IMG/VR virus record: IMGVR_UViG_3300027779_000019
Location: 1 to 64,000 of that record
Reading direction: 5' to 3' (one strand)
Source of the DNA: a virus
Length of the DNA stretch: 64,000 nucleotides
Every line of letters starts with the position of its first letter. Within the stretch, counting starts at the first letter, position 1. The position numbers and the translations under genes are program-made. The notes under the pieces are model-generated. The model was not told the DNA's origin, ran no database searches, and worked only from the letters and a program-made list of their open reading frames with translations. Of the stretch, positions 45,557-54,672 are shown piece by piece.

Positions 45557-46665
45557 TCCACGAGGAACTATTAAACGAAGACCACAAAAGAAAGGCCTTA
45601 GACGAATGGAATAGTCGCCCAGAGGACCCGCCGTCCCAGCAAGAGATTATAGATTGTACTGGCTATAGGAGTCCTGACGGAACGATACCGGACGGGAGGA
45701 GTAAGTTCGGCCGACAAATGAAAGCCTTTATGGCTAGTAAGGAATGCAAACCTAAAGGAGCTCATGAACACAGGATAAAAGGGCCTGTTGACTTAACTGA
45801 AGAGCATAGAGCGTACTTAGACGGTAACCGAGCATTAATGACGGGCTTTGAGATGGCTAAGATATTATTCGGAAATCTTATAAGCCCCCTAAGTCGGGAG
45901 ACCCTTACCGTTAATGAGTACCTAGCTTCTCAAGGGCAGACTCGACAGCGGCCCGCTCAGGTTAGTCAAAGAGAGGGTCAAAGGGTTGAGTATAGAGCCC
46001 CTAGGTCTCTTGATAAAATACTACAAAGGTATAATAAATATTTTCATCTACATCCATTAAATAAAGAGTCCATGCTTTCGAGAGAAAGAAAGAACTTGGA
46101 GGTTTTGATGAAATACATGAATACCTACAGGTTCTCACACCAGATGGGTACTTACGCCTCTGTGACTGATAGAGAGTTGTTCGAGAGTAGTTTCATTAGA
46201 TACACAAACGATAAGAACGACCTAACCCAAGAAGAGGTTGATCAATATATAGTTTTATGTATAGAGGTAGTCATAGCTTCGAATATTCAGATGAGAGTTG
46301 AGAGGCTTCAAAATATGCTAGACGATACGGCTGACGACACAGAAGGAAGGAGAATATCCATGGGGCTAGTCGAAGCAGTCAGCTCCAGACAGTCTGAATA
46401 TAATCAATGCGTAAACAGGCAGCAAAAACTTTTAGAAAGCCTAAAGGAAAAAAGAAGCGCAAGGCTAAGTAAGGAAATTAAAGAAAGCGCAAGTATATTA
46501 AACCTAGTACAACTATGGAAAGACGAAGAGAGTAGAAAGAAACTCATAAAGCTTGCGGAATTAAGAAAAAGCGTTTTAAAGGATGAGGTGGAGAATTTAA
46601 GCACTATGGACGAAGTAAAATCTAGGATACTCGGCTTGTCGGAAGAGGAGGTTTTAAATGGTTAA
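45526..46665 (+). CDS. hypothetical protein of the packaging module
   Basis: 379 aa. Charged, mostly helical; the N-terminal 120 residues include a possible DNA-binding region (PPSQQEIIDCTGYRSPDG) and the C-terminal 150 are coiled coil. Position before the nuclease and terminase genes suggests a small-terminase-like or packaging role, but no signature confirms it. Overlaps its neighbours by 31 and 8 bp. Confidence 0.5.
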   Translation: MSEERRDRSIVHEELLNEDHKRKALDEWNSRPEDPPSQQEIIDCTGYRSPDGTIPDGRSKFGRQMKAFMASKECKPKGAHEHRIKGPVDLTEEHRAYLDGNRALMTGFEMAKILFGNLISPLSRETLTVNEYLASQGQTRQRPAQVSQREGQRVEYRAPRSLDKILQRYNKYFHLHPLNKESMLSRERKNLEVLMKYMNTYRFSHQMGTYASVTDRELFESSFIRYTNDKNDLTQEEVDQYIVLCIEVVIASNIQMRVERLQNMLDDTADDTEGRRISMGLVEAVSSRQSEYNQCVNRQQKLLESLKEKRSARLSKEIKESASILNLVQLWKDEESRKKLIKLAELRKSVLKDEVENLSTMDEVKSRILGLSEEEVLNG

Positions 46666-47599
46666 TTGTGTAGTTTGCGAGAAGGGGTTTAAGGAAGATA
46701 AGAACCTACACGCTCACCTCAAAGCTCATGGTTTGAGAATGGCTGAGTATTATCAAAAATATTTCCCACGTAAAGATTTACATACCGGAGATATAATAAA
46801 GTTCAAAAGCAAGGAGTACTATTTTTCTACTGATTTCAATTCCAGAATAAGCATGAAAAAGTGGTTAAGCGCGCAACCAAAAAATAAAGCGAGAGAATAC
46901 GTAAAAGAAATATTATCCAAAAGAATAGAAAGAAAGAACTTAAAATGTACGCCGAGTCAGGTAGAGTTAAGGACGGTCATGAGTCCCCCCATACAGTACT
47001 TTAATGAATTGTTCGGGGATTATTACGGCATATGCAAAGAGGTTGGGTTAAAGTCTAGATTTAACGGTTACCCTAATGAGGGTAGCTTTTCTTTAACTGA
47101 CTACTCCGATCAGAAAGACTTAGAAATACTAATGGATACAAGAGAGCAGTTTCCATTCAAGTTGGATTATCCATTTCAAATTAAAGCTTTAAAATTCGGA
47201 GACTACACGTTGAGCGACGAGGAAGTGTGCTGCGGCTGCTATATAGAGAGGAAGTCTATAAAGGATTTTGTAGGGACGCTAAGCGGTGGGTTAGAAAGGT
47301 TTAGAAGAGAAATAGAAAGGGCGAACGAAAACGAAGCTTACTTAGTGGTTCTAGTGGAAAGCCCCATAAGTAAATGCATGGCTTTCGATAGACTGCCCTA
47401 TGTGAGCAAAAAGATAAGAGCAACTCCGGAATATATATTCAGAAACGTTAGGGATATCTGTCAGGATTATGATCATGTCCAGTTTCTGTTTGTCGACGGC
47501 AGAAAAGAAGCTGTCAGAGTCATGAAGAAGATATTTTTCTGTGGGTGCGTATATAAGGATTACGACCTACAACTAGCTTACGACCTGAAGGTTTTATAA
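46658..47599 (+). CDS. ERCC4/XPF-type nuclease with zinc finger
   Basis: 313 aa. The N-terminus has CVVCEKGFKEDKNLHAHLKAHG (C2H2-like finger). The C-terminal half has ILMDTREQFPF...LKFGDYTLSDEEVCCGCYIERKSIKDFVGTL, the ERCC4 catalytic core (GDY, ERKxxxD), followed by GLERFRREIERA. Such enzymes cut branched DNA. Next to the terminase it probably resolves branched replication products before packaging. Its stop shares a base with the terminase ATG. Confidence 0.8.
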   Translation: MVNCVVCEKGFKEDKNLHAHLKAHGLRMAEYYQKYFPRKDLHTGDIIKFKSKEYYFSTDFNSRISMKKWLSAQPKNKAREYVKEILSKRIERKNLKCTPSQVELRTVMSPPIQYFNELFGDYYGICKEVGLKSRFNGYPNEGSFSLTDYSDQKDLEILMDTREQFPFKLDYPFQIKALKFGDYTLSDEEVCCGCYIERKSIKDFVGTLSGGLERFRREIERANENEAYLVVLVESPISKCMAFDRLPYVSKKIRATPEYIFRNVRDICQDYDHVQFLFVDGRKEAVRVMKKIFFCGCVYKDYDLQLAYDLKVL

Positions 47600-49422
47600 T
47601 GTGGCATTGTCCCGATAAATACAAAGATCCCGTAGTAAACATAAACAAGGAGATTCTTGAGTTAGGCGGCGAGCTAGAAGACAAGCAAGCGAAAATAACT
47701 TTAGCTAAATTCCTAAGGTCCAACTTGGGCGTAACAACAGAGTTGATATCCGGGATCAAATTAGCACCTTTCCAAGAGATAACTCTCAAGGCATTTTTCA
47801 ATAGGAATTTCAGTATGTGCGTCTGGGGTCGAGGTTGTGGCAAAACCTTTATAGCCGCTATTTATTGTTTTCTGCAGTGTATTTTTGAACCGCGAACAAA
47901 AATACTGATTGCTGGCCCTACTTTTCGTACAGCTAGATTTATCTTTAACAATCTAGAAACTATAGTAGAATCGAAAGGGGCTCAGCTGTTAGCTCAAGCT
48001 TTTGGGGCGAGATCAAAAAGGAACGACCAATACGAATGGAAAATAAACGGCGGCAGCATAACCGCTATACCTTTAAGTGGAGAAAAGATAAGGGGCTTCA
48101 GGGCTAATATATTGGTATTGGACGAGTTTCTATTATTGCCGGAAGAAATAATTAGAAATGTTTTGATGCCTTTCTTAGTGGCTCCTCAGGACATAGCGGA
48201 AAGAATAAAAATTAGGGAAATAGAAGACGAACTTATAAAAAAAGGAAAAATGACAGAAAGCCAAAAAATGGTTTTCGAAAACAACTCAAAAATGATAGCC
48301 CTTTCTTCCGCGTCTTATACTTTTGAAAACCTATATAAGGTATACAAGGAATGGTCCGAGAGGATAAATTCAAAAGAATCAGGGGAATCTAAATATTTCA
48401 TTTCCCAAATGGGGTACGAATCTTTGCCAAAAGAAATGATAGATAGTACTATTATTGAAGAGGCTCAGTCAGACTCCTCTTCGCTATCTTCATTCCAAAG
48501 GGAGTATTGCGCTCAGTTTACGGATGGTAGCGATAGTTACTTTAGCGCAAGAAAAATGCACGAATGCACTATACCAAACGGGGAAGAGCCAAGCATGAAG
48601 ATTATTGGTACGTCTGGATCCAAATATATTTTAGGCATTGATCCTAGTTTTAGCAATAGCCCTACTTCTGATTATTTCGCGATGTCCGTTATGGAAATCG
48701 ACGACGAATCGAAACAAGGCACTTTGGTCCATTGTTATGCGGTAGCTGGTGGCAACTTAAAGGACCATATTAATTATCTTTTTTATCTAATTCAAAATTT
48801 CGATATTATCATGGTCATCATCGATAACGCTGGTTATCAATTTATAGATAGCGCTAATGAATCCGAGAAGTTCCTGAAAGCTAATATAAATTTAAAGTTT
48901 TTTGATTTCAATACAGACAAAGAAGGAGAGGAGTACAACAAGGAGATTAAGAGGGCTAGAAGAGGCTACAACCTGCAAGAAAAGAAAATTTGCATCAAGC
49001 AGTTGTTTTCTACCAGCTTTATAAGAAGAGCTAACGAACAGTTACAGGCAGATATAGACCATAAAAGAATATGGTTTGGCTCTAAGGTTACCGCTGATGG
49101 GGCAATTTTTAATAAAGTCTCCGAACAAAGAGTTCCCCTCAAGGCGACCAATCACGAAACTATACTAGATCTTATCGAATTCCAAGACGACTTTGTATAC
49201 CAAACAAAAAAACAATGTTCTCTAATAGAGGTCAAAACCACATCTAAGGGAACCCAAAGTTTCGATCTGCCTCAACATCTAAGGAGAAGCACGTCCCCTA
49301 ACAAGGCTAGAAAAGACAACTATACTACTCTTATGTTGGGAAATTGGGCGGTAAAAAGGTATTATGACATGATGAATGTAGAAGAGGAAACGGAAACTAC
49401 TTTTTCCCCTATATTAATTTAA
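47599..49422 (+). CDS. terL: terminase large subunit
   Basis: 607 aa. Walker A WGRGCGKT (76-83), Walker B ILVLDEF (171-177), an ATPase coupling segment (MIALSSASYT), and a C-terminal RNase H-like nuclease starting YILGIDPSFSNSPTSDYF. This is the motor and headful or site-specific nuclease of DNA packaging. Normal length. Upstream of the portal, the usual order. Confidence 0.92.
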   Translation: MWHCPDKYKDPVVNINKEILELGGELEDKQAKITLAKFLRSNLGVTTELISGIKLAPFQEITLKAFFNRNFSMCVWGRGCGKTFIAAIYCFLQCIFEPRTKILIAGPTFRTARFIFNNLETIVESKGAQLLAQAFGARSKRNDQYEWKINGGSITAIPLSGEKIRGFRANILVLDEFLLLPEEIIRNVLMPFLVAPQDIAERIKIREIEDELIKKGKMTESQKMVFENNSKMIALSSASYTFENLYKVYKEWSERINSKESGESKYFISQMGYESLPKEMIDSTIIEEAQSDSSSLSSFQREYCAQFTDGSDSYFSARKMHECTIPNGEEPSMKIIGTSGSKYILGIDPSFSNSPTSDYFAMSVMEIDDESKQGTLVHCYAVAGGNLKDHINYLFYLIQNFDIIMVIIDNAGYQFIDSANESEKFLKANINLKFFDFNTDKEGEEYNKEIKRARRGYNLQEKKICIKQLFSTSFIRRANEQLQADIDHKRIWFGSKVTADGAIFNKVSEQRVPLKATNHETILDLIEFQDDFVYQTKKQCSLIEVKTTSKGTQSFDLPQHLRRSTSPNKARKDNYTTLMLGNWAVKRYYDMMNVEEETETTFSPILI

Positions 49423-49455
49423 TAACTAAATTTTAAGGTGAATATAACTTTAAAC

Positions 49456-49462
49456 GTGTAAT
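49456..49462 (+). promoter_or_regulatory. late-type motif GTGTAAT
   Basis: GTGTAAT, 12 nt before the portal ATG at 49475, in a 52-bp gap after terL. Confidence 0.6.
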
Positions 49463-49474
49463 TTTAACTAAGAT

Positions 49475-51427
49475 ATGGCAGCCCCGAGAAAGAAGCAAGT
49501 CGATAGTTCTGCTAAGCCCTTAATGGCCGCTTATGGAGGAAAGGAGTCTATTGCGGTGCAAGCTACCCGCACAAGAAGGAATAAATCCGGAAGCATAGAA
49601 AGGACGGATAGGTTTGAGAATATCAATGACGGACTTTCTCCTTTTAAGTATACTAGCAGCGGAGCGTACAATACAAGCAACTTAGACGTAAGGGACGCTG
49701 TCATTTTATGCCAAAAGGCTTATTATAATTTTTCAATATTTAGAAATACTATAGATTTGATGACGGAGTTTTCCGTTAGTGACTTGTACTTTTCTGGAGG
49801 CAGCAAGAAATCTAGGGATTTTTTCACACATTTCTTTAAAAAAATAAACATTAGCTCTTTACTGGATAAGTTCTTCAGGGAGTATTACCGTTCAGGTAAC
49901 GTCTTTATTTATAGGTTTGATGCGGCCATAACTCCGGCAGATTTTACTAAGATATCTCAAACGTTTGGAACCGGCGACTACCTAAATGAATCTGAGAAAA
50001 TAACTATACCTTCTAGGTATTGCATACTTAATCCGGCAGATATCCAACTAGGAGGCAATATATCTTTCACTTCTGGAAAATACTACAAGCTGCTTTCAGA
50101 TTATGAATTGGAAAGACTTAGGAATCCGAAAACGGAAGAAGATACAGAAGTCTTAGAGAATTTATCCAAAGAAATACAAGAACAAATTGCTAATCCAAAA
50201 AATACGTCTATAGTTTTACCGCTAAATTCAGACAAAATAACAGCTCTATTCTATAAGAAGCAGGACTACGAACCATTCGCTGTTCCCATGGGCTACCCAG
50301 TTCTAGAAGATATAAACTGGAAACAGGAAATGAAAAAAATGGATATGGCCATAACAAGAACAACCCAACAAGTTGTCCTTCTCGTGACAATGGGCACCGA
50401 CCCAGATAAGGGTGGGGTCAGCCAAAAGAATCTTGAAGCTATGAGGACCTTATTTGAGAATCAATCAGTAGGAAGGGTCCTTATCGCCGACTATACGACT
50501 AAGGCTGAATTTGTAGTTCCGAATATAGCTAGTATACTCGACCCTAAAAAATACGAAGTAGTTAACAGGGACATACAACTAGGGCTAAATAATATCCTGA
50601 TAAGCGGGGACGAGAAGTTCGCTAACGCTCAAATTAAGACTCAGGTATTCGTGGAGAGACTGAAGCAGGGTAGGGATTTATTTATTAACGAGTTTCTTTT
50701 GCCGGAAATCAAAAGAATGTCTAAGTCTTTAGGTTTTAAGAATTACCCGACGCCTAATTTTAACGACATAGAGCTTAAGGACGATAATACATATTCAAGA
50801 GTTTATACTAGGTTGATAGAGCTAGGTATACTTACTCCAGAAGAAGGTATCGAGGCTATTAACACAGGCAGACTGCCGACAAGTGAAGAGTCTCAAGAAA
50901 GCCAAAAAGGCTATAGGGGGCTAAGAGACAAGGGTTTATACGAGCCAATTATGGGGGGGCCTAGTACCCAAAAAGAAATGTCGGAAAACAAAGAGAGCTC
51001 CCCAGCAAGTGGTAGTCCTACCGTTTCTAATCCTAATGAATCGCAAACGGGAAGGCCACCGGGGACTAAGGGAGTACCTCAAGAAACAAAAAAGGTTTCC
51101 CCGATAGGGGCGTCTATGCAATTCAGCCTCTCTAGAGTAAAAGATAATTTGATACTAGCCCAAGAGCTAGTTACTGAAGTAGAGTCGTCCTTAAGGAAGC
51201 TCCACAAAAAGAGAAAACTAAGCCAACTACAGAAGGACGTAGCGGTGGAAATAGCTTCCGTCATTATAGCTAACGAAGATCCCGAAAATTGGAAACCGAA
51301 AACGAACGAATATTGTCAGAGTCCAGTAGACACAAACATGGACAGAATAAAAGACATAAGAGAAATAGCTTTCGAACACCAAGTAGATGACTACTTAGCT
51401 TCTATCTTGTACAACAGCAAAAAATAA
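49475..51427 (+). CDS. portal protein
   Basis: 650 aa, directly after terL. Central TIDLMTEFSVSDLYFSGGSKKSRDFF, EYYRSGNVFIYRFDA and a long helix-rich C-terminal half with QLGLNNILISGDEKFANAQ are consistent with a phage portal (dodecameric DNA gate). The tail after residue 480 is low-complexity, ending in a helix. Identification rests on position, length and motif style. Confidence 0.8.
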   Translation: MAAPRKKQVDSSAKPLMAAYGGKESIAVQATRTRRNKSGSIERTDRFENINDGLSPFKYTSSGAYNTSNLDVRDAVILCQKAYYNFSIFRNTIDLMTEFSVSDLYFSGGSKKSRDFFTHFFKKINISSLLDKFFREYYRSGNVFIYRFDAAITPADFTKISQTFGTGDYLNESEKITIPSRYCILNPADIQLGGNISFTSGKYYKLLSDYELERLRNPKTEEDTEVLENLSKEIQEQIANPKNTSIVLPLNSDKITALFYKKQDYEPFAVPMGYPVLEDINWKQEMKKMDMAITRTTQQVVLLVTMGTDPDKGGVSQKNLEAMRTLFENQSVGRVLIADYTTKAEFVVPNIASILDPKKYEVVNRDIQLGLNNILISGDEKFANAQIKTQVFVERLKQGRDLFINEFLLPEIKRMSKSLGFKNYPTPNFNDIELKDDNTYSRVYTRLIELGILTPEEGIEAINTGRLPTSEESQESQKGYRGLRDKGLYEPIMGGPSTQKEMSENKESSPASGSPTVSNPNESQTGRPPGTKGVPQETKKVSPIGASMQFSLSRVKDNLILAQELVTEVESSLRKLHKKRKLSQLQKDVAVEIASVIIANEDPENWKPKTNEYCQSPVDTNMDRIKDIREIAFEHQVDDYLASILYNSKK

Positions 51428-51428
51428 A

Positions 51429-52568
51429 ATGAGCGAAAATGTAGACGTAAGTCAATACGCAGCAGGGGCAGATATATCCTTACCGGATATTCCTATGCCG
51501 GAACCAGTGGTAGAGACCAAAAAGGTCATAAGCGACGAAGTGGAGGTGGCTTATAAGTTCTGCTTTGTGGGTTCGGGTCAAGGAGGGTCTAGACTCGCCG
51601 AAACCTTTCATGGATTGGGGTATAGGAAGGTTTGCGCTTTGAATACCGCAAAGCAAGACCTCAATACCGTAAAGTTAGACAATAAGCTTTGCATAGGGGA
51701 CGGCGGAGCTGGAAAAGATCCGGATGTAGCTAAAGAGATTTTTGATTCCAAAAGGGAAGACGTTTTGGATTTCATGAGGTATTCTTTCGGTGACGATTTT
51801 GACCGAATATTTGTATGTGTCGGGGCCGGTGGAGGGACAGGGGCTGGTACTCTCGGCCCGTTAGTCAGTACCGCAAAAGAGCTGCAGGAAACCGTTGGCG
51901 TAAAAAATAATAAGGTCGGAGCTATCGTGGCGCTACCTAAAAACTCCGAAGGCAAGAGAGTTAACGCAAACGCTCATAAGACCCTAAAGGAAGCCTATGA
52001 ATTAGTTGAGTCGGGAGATATTTCGCCTTTAATTATAGTAGATAACGAAAGGATAAGTAAACTATACCCCGGTTTGGTGGTTTCTAGTTTTTGGCAAACA
52101 GCAAATAGGAGTATGGCTGGATTGTTTCATTTGTTTAATTTGACCGCCGCCAAGGATAGTACTTATTCTGCATTCGACTCAAAAGACTACCTAAGTATAT
52201 TAGACTCTGGCTTAATGGTCTTTGGAGCTTCCCCAGTTAAGGACTGGAGTGACCCGGTAAGTATATCTAGATCAGTTAGGGATAATTTAAAAGGAAACAT
52301 CCTCTCCGGAGGGATAAATTTAGGATCTGGGACTTGTGCCGGGGTCGTAATAGTGGGAGGAAAAGAAGCTTTGGATAACGTACCTCAATCCAACTTAGAC
52401 CAAGCTTACGCTCAATTGTCAAGAATACTGAAGGCAAACAGTACCGTCCATAGAGGAATATATAGCGGAGATAAAGAAGGTCTGACGGTCTATAGCTGCA
52501 TAGGTGGGCTAGAAGAGCCTAAAGAAAAACTAGAGGAATTAAAACTTTTAGGCGATCTAACCGAGTAA
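51429..52568 (+). CDS. FtsZ/tubulin-superfamily GTPase
   Basis: 379 aa. After a 40-residue Pro/Glu-rich tail comes YKFCFVGSGQGGSRLAETF (residues 42-60), INT-like ALNTAKQD, IGDGGAGKDPDVAKE, the tubulin signature AGGGTGAGT (133-141), ALPKNSEGKR, IIVDNERI and a T7-loop-like FDSKDYLS (249-256) with the catalytic Asp pair. Every FtsZ GTP-site element is present, so it probably hydrolyses GTP and polymerises. Jumbo-phage PhuZ and plasmid TubZ are the nearest functional parallels. Its position, 1 bp after the portal stop inside the head operon, is unusual. Confidence 0.85.
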   Translation: MSENVDVSQYAAGADISLPDIPMPEPVVETKKVISDEVEVAYKFCFVGSGQGGSRLAETFHGLGYRKVCALNTAKQDLNTVKLDNKLCIGDGGAGKDPDVAKEIFDSKREDVLDFMRYSFGDDFDRIFVCVGAGGGTGAGTLGPLVSTAKELQETVGVKNNKVGAIVALPKNSEGKRVNANAHKTLKEAYELVESGDISPLIIVDNERISKLYPGLVVSSFWQTANRSMAGLFHLFNLTAAKDSTYSAFDSKDYLSILDSGLMVFGASPVKDWSDPVSISRSVRDNLKGNILSGGINLGSGTCAGVVIVGGKEALDNVPQSNLDQAYAQLSRILKANSTVHRGIYSGDKEGLTVYSCIGGLEEPKEKLEELKLLGDLTE

Positions 52569-52572
52569 AACT

Positions 52573-52579
52573 GTGTAAC
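52573..52579 (+). promoter_or_regulatory. late-type motif GTGTAAC
   Basis: GTGTAAC, 15 nt before the ATG at 52595, right after the tubulin-like gene. Confidence 0.45.
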
Positions 52580-52594
52580 ATTCCTCTAGGAACG

Positions 52595-53062
52595 ATGAGG
52601 ATGGAGGCTAAAGAAATCGACCTACTAGACGAATGGATTTTTCCAGAGAGAAAAGATCCTCATGTTGAGCTTTCTATCAAAGTCTTAGAAGCCTTAAAGG
52701 ATAGGGTAAAAACATATAATAAGGCAAAAGACAGTAAAGTTAGCCTAAAAGAACTAAAGCAAGCTTTCGTAGCTGGGGCTTCTAATTCCGCTCTAAAAGA
52801 TACAGAACTGCTTAGCGCTGGGTTCGAAAGAGTTGCAGTCTACCTAAGCGGGAAGAATAAAAAATTTAAAAAAGAAAATTTCACAATGCAGCAGGACTCT
52901 AGATCTAAAGAGTTTGAAATAATTTATGCCGACAACGAAGAACCTAGTACGGAGCCCTCCGGAAACGAAGAAGTCAAAAGACATAATTTGTCAGACTATA
53001 AAGTTGACAGCGTAGAAGAGTTATACCTCGAAGACTACAGAACCTGCATTTTAAATATTTAA
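52595..53062 (+). CDS. hypothetical head-module protein, 155 aa
   Basis: MRMEAKEIDLLDEWIFPERK; helical, Lys/Glu-rich. Between the tubulin-like GTPase and the protease. Could be a virion protein or a partner of the GTPase; no family recognised. Confidence 0.55.
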   Translation: MRMEAKEIDLLDEWIFPERKDPHVELSIKVLEALKDRVKTYNKAKDSKVSLKELKQAFVAGASNSALKDTELLSAGFERVAVYLSGKNKKFKKENFTMQQDSRSKEFEIIYADNEEPSTEPSGNEEVKRHNLSDYKVDSVEELYLEDYRTCILNI

Positions 53063-53065
53063 GAC

Positions 53066-54655
53066 ATGAAAGAATTTAAATTCAAAACAACATTCAGCTC
53101 TTCCGTTAGACCTATGGTTTCGGAAGAAAAGGATAAACATCTAGCTTTGGCGTCGTTGATAGACGTCGGAAACTTTCTACCTCAGGTTGACGTGGAGAAA
53201 AATATAGACCTTCTCCCAATAGCTTTTAACGCCTGCGTAGTTAATAGAGTAAACAAGAACGGAGACGTTGTAGATACGGAAACTGCTTTGGCAATGTACG
53301 AATCTTTCAAAAATAAGCCCATCAATGTAGAGCATAACAGAGACAAGGTCTTAGGGACTATACTAACGGCAGGTTTTTCTAAATTTGGCTCCGACGAACT
53401 AATGACGGAAGAAGAGGCTAGGAGCACGACTGACCCGTTTAATATAACCTTGGGTGGAGTTGTGTGGAGAGTCGTCAACGAGAAGTTGGCTAATATTATA
53501 GAAAACTCAAGCGATCCGACCAGTGAGGACTTTATGAAAATAAGCGCTAGCTGGGAACTAGGATTCGAGGAATATAATATAGTTGTCATGGAGAATGAAG
53601 ATGACAAAAATATGGAAAACGCTATAGAAATAATCTCGTCCGAAGGAGATGTAGATAAATTTTCGAAATACCTTAGAGCCGAAGGGGGGAAGGGTAAAAT
53701 AGAAGAAAAAGGGTTTGTTTATAGGCAAGTCGTTGCGAACGTCGTCCCCTTGGGAATAGGCTTGACAGAAAACCCAGCTGCCGACGTAAAAGGTATAACA
53801 ACGAACCGAACGCTGGAAGAGAAAGGCCTTCTAGACCTAGGGGACAGGGTCAAATTTGAAGAAAAGGCGACCAACGAAAAGGAAAACGAACCAATTAAGG
53901 CTTCCGAAACCAAAGAAAACTTTTCCCAAAAGGGAAATAGTGTTGTAAACAAAAATACACAAGAGGGAATCATAATGATGAAACTGACAAATATTAACGA
54001 TATTACAGATGAGTCCTTGAAGACTGTTTCCGCTTCTACCGTAACCGATTTCATTCAAGAGGAACTGAAGCGAGCTTCAGAGAACTTCTCAGAAGATAGA
54101 AATAAGTTAGATACGGAATTAGCTGCAGCCAAGGAAGAATTAGATACCGTCTCTTCGGCGAGCAAAGAGCTCAAAGAGGAAATGGAAAAAATCAAGGCTG
54201 CTCTCGATCAACTCGAGAAGGAGAAATCAGAAAGAATTAATGAGGAGAAATTCAATCAGCGTATGGCTTTTATGGATGACACTTATAATCTTTCCGATGA
54301 GGACCGTAAGGTTGTCGCTTCTCAGATTGGTGACTTGGACGATGAGACTTTTGAGTCTTATCAAGGCGAAATGTCCATTTTGCTATCCTCTAGGAATAAA
54401 GAGGAAATCGAGAAGCAGGTTAAGGAAACGGAAGCTGCTAAAGAAGCAGAACTGCAAGAAACTAATGAGGAGGCTAAAGCTTCTGAGGAAACTCAGGCAG
54501 ATGTCGCTGAAGAGGTTGTTGAGCAGATTGTTGAGCAGGCCAAGGAAGAGCCGGAAACAGTTCCGGTTTCTGCCACAGCGTCTGACCCCTCTGATACAGT
54601 TTATGATAAATACAGAAAAGCTTTTGATATCGACAATTTCGAAATCAAACTATAA
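53066..54655 (+). CDS. prohead protease-scaffold fusion
   Basis: 529 aa. Residues 1-270: NKPINVEHNRDKVLGTIL (His), GGVVWRVVN, FMKISASWELGFEEYNI (Ser) and PLGIGLTENPAADVKGI form a serine prohead-protease-like domain. Residues 300-400 are a long coiled coil (AAKEELDTVSSASKELKEEM) and the tail is very acidic, as in phage scaffolds. The protease would mature the shell and remove the scaffold. Immediately upstream of decoration and capsid genes. Confidence 0.75.
   Translation: MKEFKFKTTFSSSVRPMVSEEKDKHLALASLIDVGNFLPQVDVEKNIDLLPIAFNACVVNRVNKNGDVVDTETALAMYESFKNKPINVEHNRDKVLGTILTAGFSKFGSDELMTEEEARSTTDPFNITLGGVVWRVVNEKLANIIENSSDPTSEDFMKISASWELGFEEYNIVVMENEDDKNMENAIEIISSEGDVDKFSKYLRAEGGKGKIEEKGFVYRQVVANVVPLGIGLTENPAADVKGITTNRTLEEKGLLDLGDRVKFEEKATNEKENEPIKASETKENFSQKGNSVVNKNTQEGIIMMKLTNINDITDESLKTVSASTVTDFIQEELKRASENFSEDRNKLDTELAAAKEELDTVSSASKELKEEMEKIKAALDQLEKEKSERINEEKFNQRMAFMDDTYNLSDEDRKVVASQIGDLDDETFESYQGEMSILLSSRNKEEIEKQVKETEAAKEAELQETNEEAKASEETQADVAEEVVEQIVEQAKEEPETVPVSATASDPSDTVYDKYRKAFDIDNFEIKL
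53975..54655 (+). CDS. nested scaffold protein (internal start)
   Basis: In the same frame as the protease fusion, ATG 53975 (MMKLTNINDITDESLK) is preceded by AAGAGGGA at good Shine-Dalgarno spacing. It would produce the 226-residue coiled-coil scaffold alone, as in the lambda C/Nu3 arrangement. Confidence 0.45.
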   Translation: MMKLTNINDITDESLKTVSASTVTDFIQEELKRASENFSEDRNKLDTELAAAKEELDTVSSASKELKEEMEKIKAALDQLEKEKSERINEEKFNQRMAFMDDTYNLSDEDRKVVASQIGDLDDETFESYQGEMSILLSSRNKEEIEKQVKETEAAKEAELQETNEEAKASEETQADVAEEVVEQIVEQAKEEPETVPVSATASDPSDTVYDKYRKAFDIDNFEIKL

Positions 54656-54672
54656 AACAGGAGAAATAAATT

